A stretch of DNA of 64,000 nucleotides from Sorangium cellulosum (lineage in GTDB: Bacteria; Myxococcota_A; Polyangia; Polyangiales; Polyangiaceae), in assembly GCF_004135735.1 (NCBI RefSeq), contig NZ_CP012670.1, positions 7,270,501 through 7,334,500 on the forward strand. Direction: 5' to 3'. The notes beneath the pieces were generated by a model, which was not told the DNA's origin, did no database searches, and saw nothing but the letters and a program-made list of their open reading frames with translations. Position 1 is the stretch's first letter. Every line of letters starts with the position of its first letter. Positions 37,507 to 47,773 of this stretch are shown here, in pieces. Made by a program: the position numbers and the translations under genes.

Positions 37507-38205
37507 TCAATCCCCGCCCCGGCCCACCTCGCGAAAGCGCACCTCCACCCGCTTCGCCCCGAGCTGCATCGCGAGCGCCGTGATCTGCCGCTCGGCCTGC
37601 GCCCTCGCCCGCGACATCACGTCCCCCTCGAGCGCCGCCTTCTCGATCGCGGCCGTCGCCTCCCTCCGGGCCCGCGCCTCGAGCTGCTCGTTGCGCCGCG
37701 CGAGCAGGCTCGTCGACCGCGTGTAGACGTACGTCTCGTCCTCGTCGAGCCGGGTGGAAAACACCTCCGGCGCCGGCAGCGTGATCCGCGCGACGCCGGT
37801 CGCCGGATCCATCGCGATGTCGCCCTCGCCGAGCCGCGCGAGATCCACGCCGATGGTCACGTGGCCGACCGCGACGAGCAGGAGGGCGTCGGTGGCCTGC
37901 ACCAGACCGAAGAGGCGGCTCTGCCGGTCGGCCAGATCCACGACCTTCTCGACGTGCACCTCCGTGGTCTCGAGCCGCGACAGGTCGCGGATCGCGATGA
38001 GCAGCGCCGGAGACGGCCGCGCGACCACCGTGTCCGCAGGCTCGCGAGCGCCGAGGCGCGGCGCCACCACGAACGCGCCGAGCCCCACCGCCGCGAGCAG
38101 CGCGACGCAGGCCAGCGCGATCTGCGCGGCGCGGCCCAGGGGCGCGCGGGGGCGCGGCGCACGAACGACCACCGAAGCGTAAGGATCCTGGATCGGGCCT
38201 TCCAT
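37507..38205 (-). CDS. DUF4230 membrane protein
   Basis: 232 residues from the ATG at 38205, with GAGG 10 bases upstream. An N-terminal transmembrane helix (about 25-47, ALACVALLAAVGLGAFVVAP) is followed by an extracytoplasmic DUF4230-type domain: IRDLSRLETTEVHVEKVVD, LLLVAVGHVTIGVDL and ARITLPAPEVFS. A helical region follows with EARARREATAAIEKAALEGDV. Function of the family unknown. Expected as a single-pass inner-membrane protein. Confidence 0.85.
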   Translation of the reverse strand: MEGPIQDPYASVVVRAPRPRAPLGRAAQIALACVALLAAVGLGAFVVAPRLGAREPADTVVARPSPALLIAIRDLSRLETTEVHVEKVVDLADRQSRLFGLVQATDALLLVAVGHVTIGVDLARLGEGDIAMDPATGVARITLPAPEVFSTRLDEDETYVYTRSTSLLARRNEQLEARARREATAAIEKAALEGDVMSRARAQAERQITALAMQLGAKRVEVRFREVGRGGD

Positions 38206-38603
38206 CAGGGTGCAACCTCGGAGAGCAGCCTCGGAGGACCACGCGCGCAGAAGGCGCCCGCGGCAGCTCGGCCTGCGCACGGACCAGGCTGAGCCGCGCG
38301 TCCTCTTCGAGAGATCTGAGAACAGGAACGCCGGAAGGCGAGGAGAAATCGAACCGGGCCCGCCTCCTCGCGCGGATCCCGCTGCTCCGCGGGGATCGCC
38401 CGGCGTCGCGCCGACCTCGGCCGCGCACCGAACCCAGCCGCGCGCCGGACCCAGCCGCGCGCCGGCCGCGGCCGCGCGCCGGACCCAGCCGCGCGCCGGA
38501 CCCAGCCGCGCGCCGGACCCAGCCCAAGCCGACCTCAGCGCACTGCCAGCCTCGTCCTCGCGCCAACGTCAGCGTCCTGCCAGCCTCCGCCTCGCGCTTG
38601 CCC
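38206..38603. other. Gap with 17-bp tandem repeats
   Basis: Between two minus-strand genes. Besides the repeat block at 38421-38524 I see no gene. The left part should hold the promoter of the DUF4230 gene. Confidence 0.5.
38421..38524. repeat. Tandem repeat, 17-bp unit
   Basis: About six copies, some truncated, of CCGCGCGCCGGACCCAG. One interruption reads CCGCGCGCCGGCCGCGG. No spacers; noncoding. Confidence 0.85.
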
Positions 38604-39911
38604 TCACGCCGCGGGCGCCGTGGATCGCAGGACGGTCTGCGCCGCCCCACCGCCCGAGAGCGCCCGATCGAGCGTGCCCTCGTCGACCTCGCCGTCGGCC
38701 GCCTGCTCGAGCGCGATCCGGACGTCGCAGCTCGCGCAGCCCTCGGCCGCGATCCGCAGCCGCTCCGCCGTCGCGCGGTCGCGCGCGGAGGACAGCGCGA
38801 GCGCGGCGCCGATGCGGAGCTCGGCCGGCGCGCCGCCGTCCTCGAGCACCGCGAGCGCCTGCTCCCGCGTGAGCTTCGCCGTGCGGTAGTCGGCGCCGGC
38901 CTCGGCCATGAGGCAGCGCAGCGCCGCCCGCCACGCCGGCGCAGGCCGCCCGCGGCGCTCGAGGAGCGCGCCGGCGCCCCCCGCCTCGGGATCGTCGCGC
39001 CCGATGCGCTTGCGCAGCAGCCCGAGCAGGTGCTCGCGGCGCCACTCGGCCAGCACCATGCTGAGCCCCGTCTCCGTCGGGTCGCGCAGCAGCTGCGGCG
39101 GGACGATGGTCAGCGCGACCTCCTCGCCCCCCCGGAGCACGAGCTCCACCCCGAGGCAGGTCTCGTCGACCCGCTCGATGCTGCGGAACGAGATGAAGCG
39201 CTCGCCCCCGTCGCTCCGGATCGAGACGCCATCGTGGCCGACCACCAGCACGCGGCGCCCGGAGCCCTCCCGGAGCAGCGCCGCGAGCGCCCACGCCGCG
39301 ACGCCCGTGACGACGCCGAGCGAGATCGCCACGTCGAGATCGATCACCGCCCAGCAGACCAGGGTCACGAGCGCCGCGACCCCCACGAACAGCCGGCGCC
39401 CGAGCGGCAGCGGGGCGTCGTACAGCCGGGCGCTCCAGGTGCCGCGCGCCCGCCCGGTCGCGATCGCGCCGAGCAGCCGCTCCGCGTCGCCCGGCTCATC
39501 GAGGCGCACGCGGATGATGTCGCCGTCGTCGGTCCTCAAGGCGACCTCGCCGCCGGAGCTCGACAGCCGGGCGCTCGTCAGGGAGGCGAGCGGGAACGAG
39601 CTCCGGTCGCCAGAATGCTCGATCGAGAGCGCGCCGCCCACCCGCACGACCGCGGCGCCGGAGGAGCCCACCACCGCCCGGAGCCAGGCGAACGGCGTGT
39701 AGATCAGGCACGCCAGGCCGAGCAGCCCGAGCACCGCGCCGAGCGTCGCGAACAGCATCACCAGGCCGAAGGCCAGCGGCTCGGCGAGCGGCACGATCAG
39801 CCGGGCCGCGGAGAACAGGATGAGGAGCCAGGTGAGCGTCGCGGTCAGGAACCGGCCGAGGGCGCGGACGCTCGCGTAGGGCTGGACCACCACCCCGCAG
39901 CGCTTGAACAC
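38604..39911 (-). CDS. Membrane protein with PH-like and repeat domains, unknown
   Basis: 435 residues from a GTG at 39911 (GGAAG 8 bases before); an ATG at 39992 would add 27 residues. Hydrophobic segments at about 17-70 (two spans) and about 175-225 (two spans), each followed by a beta-rich PH-like part (VRVGGALSIEHSG; VLVVGHDGVSIRSDGGERFISFRSIERV). The C-terminal 130 residues are Ala/Leu-rich helices (AELRIGAALALSSAR). Similar layout to the gene at 42519-43511, so they may be paralogues. Function unknown. Confidence 0.7.
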   Translation of the reverse strand: MFKRCGVVVQPYASVRALGRFLTATLTWLLILFSAARLIVPLAEPLAFGLVMLFATLGAVLGLLGLACLIYTPFAWLRAVVGSSGAAVVRVGGALSIEHSGDRSSFPLASLTSARLSSSGGEVALRTDDGDIIRVRLDEPGDAERLLGAIATGRARGTWSARLYDAPLPLGRRLFVGVAALVTLVCWAVIDLDVAISLGVVTGVAAWALAALLREGSGRRVLVVGHDGVSIRSDGGERFISFRSIERVDETCLGVELVLRGGEEVALTIVPPQLLRDPTETGLSMVLAEWRREHLLGLLRKRIGRDDPEAGGAGALLERRGRPAPAWRAALRCLMAEAGADYRTAKLTREQALAVLEDGGAPAELRIGAALALSSARDRATAERLRIAAEGCASCDVRIALEQAADGEVDEGTLDRALSGGGAAQTVLRSTAPAA

Positions 39912-40040
39912 GCCGTCACTTCCAGCGGTTCCTGCCACCCCTTCACGGTGAGCGCACCCGCCCTCCATTTCAAGCGCACAGCGCGATTCCAACGGGAGAG
40001 GAGCGTCAGCGCCGCCGCGGCGGCCGCCCTCCGGCCGTCC

Positions 40041-40110
40041 TCAGTACGCGTCCGCCGGGGCGCGCGCGTCCGCGGTCAGTACGCGTCCGCCGGGGCGCGC
40101 GCGTCCGCGG
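40041..40110. repeat. 35-bp tandem duplication at a gene end
   Basis: Two identical 35-bp copies (40041-40075, 40076-40110) at the 3' end of the lytic transglycosylase gene. The stop codon of the gene is the start of the copy at 40076, and the second copy lies beyond the stop. The length is not a multiple of three, so the duplication does not extend the protein. Confidence 0.9.
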
Positions 40111-42397
40111 GGAGCGAGAGCGAGACCATCGCCACCGCCGCGTCCCCGCCGTCGAGCCACTGGTAACGCGCCAGGTTCGACAGAACACGGCCCACGTACT
40201 TGCGCGTCTCGTCGTAGGGGATCCGCGCCACCCACACGTCGGTGTCCCTGTCGATGCGGCCCTCGAGCCAGTGCGACACGGCCTTCGGCCCCGCGTTGTA
40301 CGCGGCCGTCGCGAGCGGCAGGCTCCCCTGGAACGTCCGGAGCAGCTTGCCGATGTAGAAGCCGCCGAGGCGCAGGTTCACCGGCGCGCTCTTGAGCTGC
40401 CCGAGATCGAAGCCGAGCGAGAGCTCGCGCGCCGCCTTCCGGGCCGTCGCCGGCATGAGCTGCATCAGCCCGACCGCGCTCGCGGGGCTCACCACCACCG
40501 GATCGAACGCGCTCTCCTGCCGCATCAGCGCGTGGACGAGCCCCTTCGGCAGCCCGTGCTGCGCCTCCAGCGCGCGCACCTCGCCGAGGTACGGCGCCGG
40601 ATAGACGCACTCCCACGCCCAGCGCTCGGCCTCCGAGGGCGCGCGCTGCAGCGCCGCGGCGGAGATCGCCCGCGTGCCCACCCGGTAGCGCCGCTTCGCG
40701 GGCGAGAGCAGCGCGTACATCTTGCAGAGCGCCTCGCTCTCCTGGCCCTCGTAGGCCGCCGTCACCTCGCGCTCGTTCTCGGCGAGGTAGGTCTCCGCGT
40801 CGCCGTCGAGCCCCATCGACGCGAGCAGCGCCGCCGCCGGCGGCAGCTTCACCTCGAGGGGCTGAGCGTCCTTGCTCGACGCCGAGCCGAGCAGCGGCGG
40901 AGTGGGCGCGCCCACCGCCGCGAGGCGCGACCGCGCGAGCAGCGCCCCCCACGAGAGCGGCTGCTCCCGCATCACCTCGGTCCAGATCCGCACCGCGCCG
41001 CCGCGGTCGCCCCCGCGCAGCGCCGCGAGCCCCGCGAGCTCGCGCAGCCTCGCCGCCTCGGCCGCGCGCGCGCGGCGCGCGAGCTGCTCCAGCGGCTTGC
41101 GCGCCCCCCCGGCGCCCTTCGTCGACAGCATCGCGAGCGCCCGCTCGAAGCGCGCCTCCTCGCGCCGCGCGCTCCGCGGGTAGGCGGCGAGGAACCGGCC
41201 GTACTGCGCGACCGCCTCCGTGTAGCGCCCGACCTGCATGAGGAGCTGCGCCGCGAGGAAGCTCGAGAGCTCGCCCCAGCGGGTCCTCCGGAACCTGCGC
41301 GCGACCGCGAGGTGCTGCTCGATCGCCTCGCCCTCGCGGTGGAGCCGCGAGAGCGACCGCGCCGCGAGGTGGAGCTGCTCCGCCTGGCGCGCGGACGGCG
41401 ACGCCGCCCCCTTGAGGAACGCCTCCGCCGCGCCCGCGTAGTCGCGCGCCCGGTACAGCGCCGTGGCGCGGCGGTGGTGCAGCTCCGCCGCCGGCACGCC
41501 CGACAGCTTGTCGAGCTCGGCGATCGCGTCGGCCGCGCGGCCCGCGGCGACCATCGCGTCGACCGCCTGGAGCCGCTCCCCCGGCGAGGCCTGCCCCGGC
41601 GCCGCGGCGAGGAGCGCCGCGGCCTCGCGCCCGTCGGGCGACGACGGCGCGTTCTTGACGATCCACCGGAGGTCCGCGAGCGCGAGCTCCGCCGCGGCGG
41701 CCCTCGACCTGCCCTTGTCCGCCGGCCGCGCGGGCGCGTCGTGCACGGCGAGCTGGACGCGCGCCCGCGAGAGCCGCGCCGCCGCCTCGTCGCGCGACCT
41801 GCGCGCGCGCTGCGCCGCGCCCACGGCCCTGTCCGCGACCGCGCGGGCCCGCTCGAGGTCGCCGCCCTTCCGGTAGGCGGTCGCCGCCCGCGCCAGATCG
41901 AGCGCGCTGCCCGAGGCCTCGTAGTACGCCGCCGCGGCGAGGAACGGCCCCACCTCGAGCGCCGCCGCCGCGCGGTAGCGCGCCACCTCGCGCGCGAGCA
42001 GCGGCAGCGCCTGCTCCAGGCCGTGGAGCAGCTCCACCGTCTTCTCGTGATCGCCGAGCTCGAACGCGACGCGCGCCCGCGCGTACTTCATCGACGGCAG
42101 CGCCCGCTGCTCGAGCGGCATCGCGTCGATCCGCTCCGCCGCCTCGGCCCAGCGCTCGAGCCGCACCGCCTCGACCCACCCGCCGTCCAGCGCGGGTGAC
42201 TCGCCCTGCGGGGCGGTCGCGGCCGCCGCGGGCGGCCCGGCCGGCGGCGCGAGGCGCGCGGTGCTCTGCGACGGCGGCGGCCCGGCCGTGCGGTGCTCGG
42301 CGCAGGCGGCGAGCGAGAGGCCGAACAGGCACGTCGCGGCGAGCCGGCGGCGCGCTTCCCGTGAAGACGGCTTCGGTAGCGACGGAGCCCGATTCAT
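40076..42397 (-). CDS. Slt-type soluble/lipid-anchored lytic transglycosylase
   Basis: 773 residues. Lipobox-like SLAAC (Cys32). Residues about 70-590 are a long chain of TPR-like helical repeats, forming the ring seen in Slt70-type enzymes. The C-terminal 150 residues are the SLT domain, with catalytic Glu628 in MRQESAFDP, then SAVGLMQLMPATA, NLRLGGFYI and TAAYNAGP. It cleaves peptidoglycan glycan strands with 1,6-anhydro product formation, in the periplasm at the outer membrane. Starts at the ATG at 42397. The protein ends at the first copy of a 35-bp duplication. Confidence 0.92.
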   Translation of the reverse strand: MNRAPSLPKPSSREARRRLAATCLFGLSLAACAEHRTAGPPPSQSTARLAPPAGPPAAAATAPQGESPALDGGWVEAVRLERWAEAAERIDAMPLEQRALPSMKYARARVAFELGDHEKTVELLHGLEQALPLLAREVARYRAAAALEVGPFLAAAAYYEASGSALDLARAATAYRKGGDLERARAVADRAVGAAQRARRSRDEAAARLSRARVQLAVHDAPARPADKGRSRAAAAELALADLRWIVKNAPSSPDGREAAALLAAAPGQASPGERLQAVDAMVAAGRAADAIAELDKLSGVPAAELHHRRATALYRARDYAGAAEAFLKGAASPSARQAEQLHLAARSLSRLHREGEAIEQHLAVARRFRRTRWGELSSFLAAQLLMQVGRYTEAVAQYGRFLAAYPRSARREEARFERALAMLSTKGAGGARKPLEQLARRARAAEAARLRELAGLAALRGGDRGGAVRIWTEVMREQPLSWGALLARSRLAAVGAPTPPLLGSASSKDAQPLEVKLPPAAALLASMGLDGDAETYLAENEREVTAAYEGQESEALCKMYALLSPAKRRYRVGTRAISAAALQRAPSEAERWAWECVYPAPYLGEVRALEAQHGLPKGLVHALMRQESAFDPVVVSPASAVGLMQLMPATARKAARELSLGFDLGQLKSAPVNLRLGGFYIGKLLRTFQGSLPLATAAYNAGPKAVSHWLEGRIDRDTDVWVARIPYDETRKYVGRVLSNLARYQWLDGGDAAVAMVSLSLPADARAPADAY

Positions 42398-42518
42398 GGC
42401 CGATCCGGCGCGGTGGACGATCCGCCGGCAGCGCGCCCCGTGGACGGAGCCCCGCGGGGCGGCGGCCTCCGCGCGCAGGCCGCTCGCGCCGCAGCGCTCG
42501 CGCTGCCGACCCCTCTAG

Positions 42519-43511
42519 CTAGCAAGCTTCCGCGCCCTGTCGCAAACAAAGTGTGGCGTCCGACGCGATCCACCGCTTGCCGATCTCGACGTCCTCCTCG
42601 AACAGGAACGCCGCGATCTCATCGAGCGAGCCGGCCCGGTTCGGCGGAGCACCGAGCCGCAGCGCCGCGGCCTTGCCGAACGCGGCGGCCACCGGGTGGG
42701 GCGAGCTCGCGAGCCGCAGGAGATCGGGCACGAGCTCCGTCGCCCCGAGCACGCCCGCGAGGATGGCCGAGAGCGGCCGCGGATCCGCGGGGCAGCCGTG
42801 GCTCGACGTGAGCGCCGCGCGCAGCACCGCGACCGTCTCCGGCGCCGCGCCCCGCGCCGCCGCGGCGCGGTAGCCGCCCGCCGGCAGCGCGAGCCGCGCC
42901 GCGCCGCAGCTCGTCACGCACGCGGCGTCCGCCGCTCGCAGCAGCGCCGCGGCGACCGGCTCGGTCACGCCGTCGCCGAGCGCCGTCACCCCCTCGATGT
43001 CGCCCGCGACCGGCCGGGCCGCCTCCTGCGCGTAGCCCTCGAGGTTCGCGAGGAGCCGCTCCAGGTTGACCGCGCCCGCGGCGCGGCCGGCCAGCACGTC
43101 GCGCTCGGTGTGCACCGTCACGAGGCTCGACACGACGGCCGGCGTCCCGCCGCGCATCGTGTGCGACACGTCCACGCTCACGCGTCGCACGGCGGGCCAC
43201 CGCAGCACCCGCGGCGCCGTGTCCGGGTCGACGAGGACGCCCCAGGGCACGACGGCCATCGTCACCTCGCGCGCGCCGCGCCGGGCCGAGGTGCGCTGCC
43301 CGGCGCGCGCGAGGGTGAGCGCGCCGAGCGCGCTGCCCATCACCATGAGCCCCAGCGAGAGCGTCTGGCTGCCGGCGCTGAAGAGCGCCGCGGCGACGCC
43401 CGCGAGCCCCGCCGTCCCCGCCGCGGCGAGCGCCCCGGTCGAGCCGGGATCCGGGTGGAGCCCGACGTAGCGAAAGTCCGGCGGAGGCAGCTTGCGCAGC
43501 ACGGTGAGCAC
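42519..43511 (-). CDS. Membrane protein with repeat domain, unknown
   Basis: 330 residues from a GTG at 43511. The N-terminus has two hydrophobic segments (about 22-68: GALAAAGTAGLAGVAAALFSAG; SLGLMVMGSALGALTLA). After these, a PH-like beta part (VPWGVLVDPDTAPRVLRWPAVRRVSVDV) and then an Ala-rich helical region with HEAT-like units. Architecture resembles the product of 38604-39911. Unknown function. No clear ribosome-binding site; divergent from the AAA ATPase gene at 43647. Confidence 0.65.
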   Translation of the reverse strand: MLTVLRKLPPPDFRYVGLHPDPGSTGALAAAGTAGLAGVAAALFSAGSQTLSLGLMVMGSALGALTLARAGQRTSARRGAREVTMAVVPWGVLVDPDTAPRVLRWPAVRRVSVDVSHTMRGGTPAVVSSLVTVHTERDVLAGRAAGAVNLERLLANLEGYAQEAARPVAGDIEGVTALGDGVTEPVAAALLRAADAACVTSCGAARLALPAGGYRAAAARGAAPETVAVLRAALTSSHGCPADPRPLSAILAGVLGATELVPDLLRLASSPHPVAAAFGKAAALRLGAPPNRAGSLDEIAAFLFEEDVEIGKRWIASDATLCLRQGAEAC

Positions 43512-43646
43512 CCCAGAGCACGACTCTAGGCCGCCGCGCCCCGGCGCGCCACCGGATGCGCGGCGGCGCCGCCCGCGCGCGCCGCCGCGCGCCGGGTGGC
43601 GTGCGGCGCTCCGCGCGCGCGCCGCGCGGTGGTAGCTTCGACCGCG

Positions 43647-44714
43647 GTGCTGCTCTCCCGCGTCCGCCTCGCCCATGTCGGCCCGTTCGACGACCTCTCG
43701 CTCGGCTTCGAGGACGCCGCCGGCGCGCCGCGTCGGCTCGTGGTCCTCTTCGGCGGCGACGGCGTGGGCAAGACCTCGATCCTCTCGGCGATCGCGTCGA
43801 CGCGGCCCGGGTACGCGGTCGCCCAGCCGAGGTCGCGCGGGGAGGACGGCCCGCCGTCGGCCGTGGTCGCCGACTGGGTGCTCGGCGTCGACGACCCGGC
43901 GCGCGCGCACCCGCTGCGCGTGGCGAGCCCGAACGCCCGCCTCGACGAGCCCGAGGAGGCGGCGGTCGTGCGGCGGAGGGAGCAGGCGCTCTTCGATCGG
44001 CGCGCGGCGGAGGGCGGCTTCGTCCTCGTCGCGCTCCCGGGCGCGCGCTGGTTCTCTCGCGCGTCGATCGTGCTGACGGCGCCCGAGCGCAGCGTCCTCC
44101 GCTACGACGTCCGCGCGGTGGCGGGCTTCGACGACGCGACGCGCGCCGATCTCGCCCGCGAGACGAAGCAGGTGCTCTCGTTCGTCCCCCTCGCCGCCGC
44201 GGTCGCGCGCGGCCGCGGCGGCGAGGGCAGGCCGGACGCGCGGGCAGCGCGCTTCGACGCGCTCGAGCGCGCGCTCCGGGAGGTGCTCGCGGTGCTGCTC
44301 GAGGGCACCGGCGCGGCGTACCTGGGCGTCGATCCGCTCCGGCTCGAGCCGGTCTTCGAGCGCGCGGGCGGTCAGCGCGCGGACTTCGACGACCTCGGGC
44401 GGAGCGCGCGGCACATCGTCGCGTTCGGCGCGCTCTCGCTCCGCGCGCTCGCGGCCGCGCACCCGGGCGTCGATCCGCGCCTGGCCGAGGGCGTGGTGCT
44501 GATCGACGACATCGAGGCGCAGCAGCCGCTGCACCGCCAGCGCTCGCTCACCTCGCGGCTGCGCGCGGCGCTGCCCAACGTGCAGTGGATCGTCACGACC
44601 TCATCGCCCGCGGTCGCGCTCGGCTGCGAGCTCTCCGAGGTGATCGCGCTCCGCCGCGACCCCGCGTCCGGGCGCGTCGAGCTGCACCAGGGCCCCGACG
44701 CCGTCCTTCACTAG
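43647..44714 (+). CDS. AAA-type ATPase (RecF/SMC-like)
   Basis: 355 residues from a GTG at 43647. The start shows the family pattern VRLAHVGPFDDLSLGFE, the Walker A is FGGDGVGKTS, and a late Walker B is VVLIDDIEAQQPL, followed by IVTTSSPAVAL. This is the AAA_15/AAA_23-like architecture (RecF/OLD-like, with a large insertion between Walker motifs). It lacks obvious nuclease motifs. Target DNA or partner unknown; cytosolic. An in-frame ATG at 43596 is upstream but its sequence is Arg/Ala-rich. Confidence 0.8.
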   Translation: MLLSRVRLAHVGPFDDLSLGFEDAAGAPRRLVVLFGGDGVGKTSILSAIASTRPGYAVAQPRSRGEDGPPSAVVADWVLGVDDPARAHPLRVASPNARLDEPEEAAVVRRREQALFDRRAAEGGFVLVALPGARWFSRASIVLTAPERSVLRYDVRAVAGFDDATRADLARETKQVLSFVPLAAAVARGRGGEGRPDARAARFDALERALREVLAVLLEGTGAAYLGVDPLRLEPVFERAGGQRADFDDLGRSARHIVAFGALSLRALAAAHPGVDPRLAEGVVLIDDIEAQQPLHRQRSLTSRLRAALPNVQWIVTTSSPAVALGCELSEVIALRRDPASGRVELHQGPDAVLH

Positions 44715-44721
44715 GAATCGT

Positions 44722-44850
44722 GGAGCGGGTGTGGGCCGGGCCTGGGACGCTCGCCTCCGGGCCTTGCGCTCCGGCGGGCCCTGTTTGTGGCCCGCCTGCG
44801 CTCCAGGCCCTCCGGCGAGCGTCCCAGGCCCGGCCCACACCCGCCGCTCC
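44722..44850. repeat. Long hairpin element, copy A
   Basis: A 129-bp near-perfect inverted repeat just past the convergent 3' ends of the AAA ATPase (plus) and the MXAN_5187-like gene (minus). It has a 68-bp core (44751-44818) that, read on the minus strand, matches copies B and C with compensatory base-pair changes. The outer arms (about 29-32 bp, GGAGCGGGTGTGGGCC... / ...GGCCCACACCCGC) are different from those of the other copies but self-complementary. It may act as a bidirectional terminator or be a dispersed structured element. Confidence 0.9.
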
Positions 44851-44860
44851 AGGGCGGCGG

Positions 44861-46309
44861 TCACGCCAGCGGGACGGCGAGGAGCACGATCTCCTTGCCG
44901 CGCACCTCGATCTTGTAGCGCATCGGCTTGCCGTGCTTCTGGCCGAGCTCCTGCTCGCTCGCCTTGAGGCGGGCGACGAAGGCGTCGCGGGTGATGTGAT
45001 CCACCGGGTTGCCGAGCGAGCGCTTCGCGGCGATGTACTCGCGGAAGATGCGCGCGTAGTACGCGTCCTCCGGCTCCTCGAGCAGCGCCTTGGCGTCGGC
45101 CGGGATCTCGTCGGCCGACAGCGCGGCCATCCGCTCGTCGACCTCGAGCGCGTCCCGGAACGACGCCGACGCGGGCGCGCGCGACGGCCGCCCGTCGGCG
45201 TCGGTCTCGTCTTCCTGCACGCCGAGGAGCTGGTTGAGGAGCGAGTTCAGCCGGAACACGAGCCCGCCGAGCTCGGCGTGCTCGATCCCGAACCGGAGGT
45301 CGGTCCGGCCGTTCATGATGGCGAGCAGGCCGTCCTCGATCTCGGAGATCGGCCGCGAGACGTACGCGTCCAGGAAATAGGCGGCGACCACGACCAGCAC
45401 GAGCCCGAGCGCCGTGACCCCGAGCACCGGCCAGAGCAGCGCGCCCGCGCTCCCCGGCGCCTTGAGCTCCGCGATGCTGAGGAGCACCGCCCGCCGCCCG
45501 TCGCCGTAGCCGTCGAGCGCCTGCCCCACGGCGCGGTACTCGGCCGGCAGCCCGCCGAGGTCGACCATGCGCCCGGAGCCCAGCGCGTGCAGGGCGCCGT
45601 CCTTCGCGGGCGACGCCGTGAGCGCCGAGACCAGCTGGGGCGAGGCGTTGCGCGACTTCGCCACCACGTCGAGCCCGTCGCCCGACTGCACCGCGACGAC
45701 GAGGATCCGGCCGCTCGTGCGCTCGCTCGCGTTGCTCAGCCGCTCGTCGTTCAGCGCGGTGCCCACCGCGACGGCGCCGACGATCTGCCCGGCGTCGTCG
45801 CGGACGGGCGCGTAGGACGCGAGCAGCTGCTCGTTGCGCGCCCGGCTCACCCACACGTCCGAGCCGGTCACGCCCTGCTCGATCGCGCGCTTCAGCGACG
45901 GGTAGACGGCGCCGAGATCGTCCCCCCGCATGAGCGCGGACGCGTTCCGGCCGAGGACCACGCCCTTCCTGTCGACGAGGACCACGAGCGAGGGCGGGGT
46001 CTTGGCTAGCTCGGGCGAGGCGGCGACCGCCTCCCGGATCGCGTTGGCCGCGCTCGTGGCGGCCTCGGCGCGCGCCGGGGCGGTGCCGGCGTTGAACGGC
46101 TCGCGGAGCCTCGGGCCGCTCGCGTGCGAGGCGAGCCAGCGCTCCAGCACGAGGCCGTCGACCTGGAGCTGCGCCATGGCGGCCGCGAGGGCGCGGGGCG
46201 CCTCGCCGGAGGCGGAGATGCTCCCCAGGGAGGCGCGCGCGAGGGTGTACGAAAGCCCTCCGACCATGAGGACAATCACGGCGAAGACTGCGATGATCTT
46301 TCCGCGCAT
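44861..46309 (-). CDS. MXAN_5187-like sensory membrane protein
   Basis: 482 residues. N-terminal membrane helix (about 4-26: IIAVFAVIVLMVGGLSYTLA), an external cache-like sensory region (SLVVLVDRKGVVLGRN, SYAPVRDDAGQIVGAVAVG), a second membrane helix (about 285-310, LGLVLVVVAAYFLDAYV), a HAMP-like segment (SRPISEIEDGLLAIMNG) and a C-terminal domain I associate with the MXAN_5187 family (DAYYARIFREYIAAKRSLG). It should sense an extracellular signal. No kinase or methyl-accepting domain seen. The name is by recall. Confidence 0.75.
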   Translation of the reverse strand: MRGKIIAVFAVIVLMVGGLSYTLARASLGSISASGEAPRALAAAMAQLQVDGLVLERWLASHASGPRLREPFNAGTAPARAEAATSAANAIREAVAASPELAKTPPSLVVLVDRKGVVLGRNASALMRGDDLGAVYPSLKRAIEQGVTGSDVWVSRARNEQLLASYAPVRDDAGQIVGAVAVGTALNDERLSNASERTSGRILVVAVQSGDGLDVVAKSRNASPQLVSALTASPAKDGALHALGSGRMVDLGGLPAEYRAVGQALDGYGDGRRAVLLSIAELKAPGSAGALLWPVLGVTALGLVLVVVAAYFLDAYVSRPISEIEDGLLAIMNGRTDLRFGIEHAELGGLVFRLNSLLNQLLGVQEDETDADGRPSRAPASASFRDALEVDERMAALSADEIPADAKALLEEPEDAYYARIFREYIAAKRSLGNPVDHITRDAFVARLKASEQELGQKHGKPMRYKIEVRGKEIVLLAVPLA

Positions 46310-46392
46310 CCTGCGTCTCCACTCCTTCTTGCGGGGGCCCAGGGCAAGCTAACATCCGCTGCGGCGCTGCTACAACTCTCCCAACCCGGCAC

Positions 46393-47484
<1,092 letters not shown>

Positions 47485-47696
47485 GCCGGCCGGGCGCCGC
47501 GGCCGGCGCGCACGGGCACGGGGCGCGGCGGCCGCGGCCGGGGTGGGACGGGGGGCGGGGTGGGACGGGGAGCGGGTGTGGGAGGCCCCACAGGTCGACC
47601 CCAAAAAAGCAGACGCGCCGGTGCGTTACCCGATTGCACTTTGCGCGGAGCTGAGTATCCTGCCAGGCCTTCGCAGCCCGCTGGGCCGTGAAGAAC

Positions 47697-47773
47697 GGTG
47701 GGTATAGCTCAGTTGGTAGAGCACTGGATTGTGGCTCCAGTTGTCGCGGGTTCGATTCCCGTTACTCACCCCA
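47697..47773 (+). tRNA. tRNA-His (GUG)
   Basis: Plus-strand cloverleaf. Acceptor GTGGGTA pairs with TACTCAC. Anticodon loop TTGTGGC gives GUG. T-arm CGGG-TTCGATT-CCCG. There is an extra 5' G (47697) opposite discriminator C, as expected for tRNA-His, and an encoded CCA. Confidence 0.96.
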
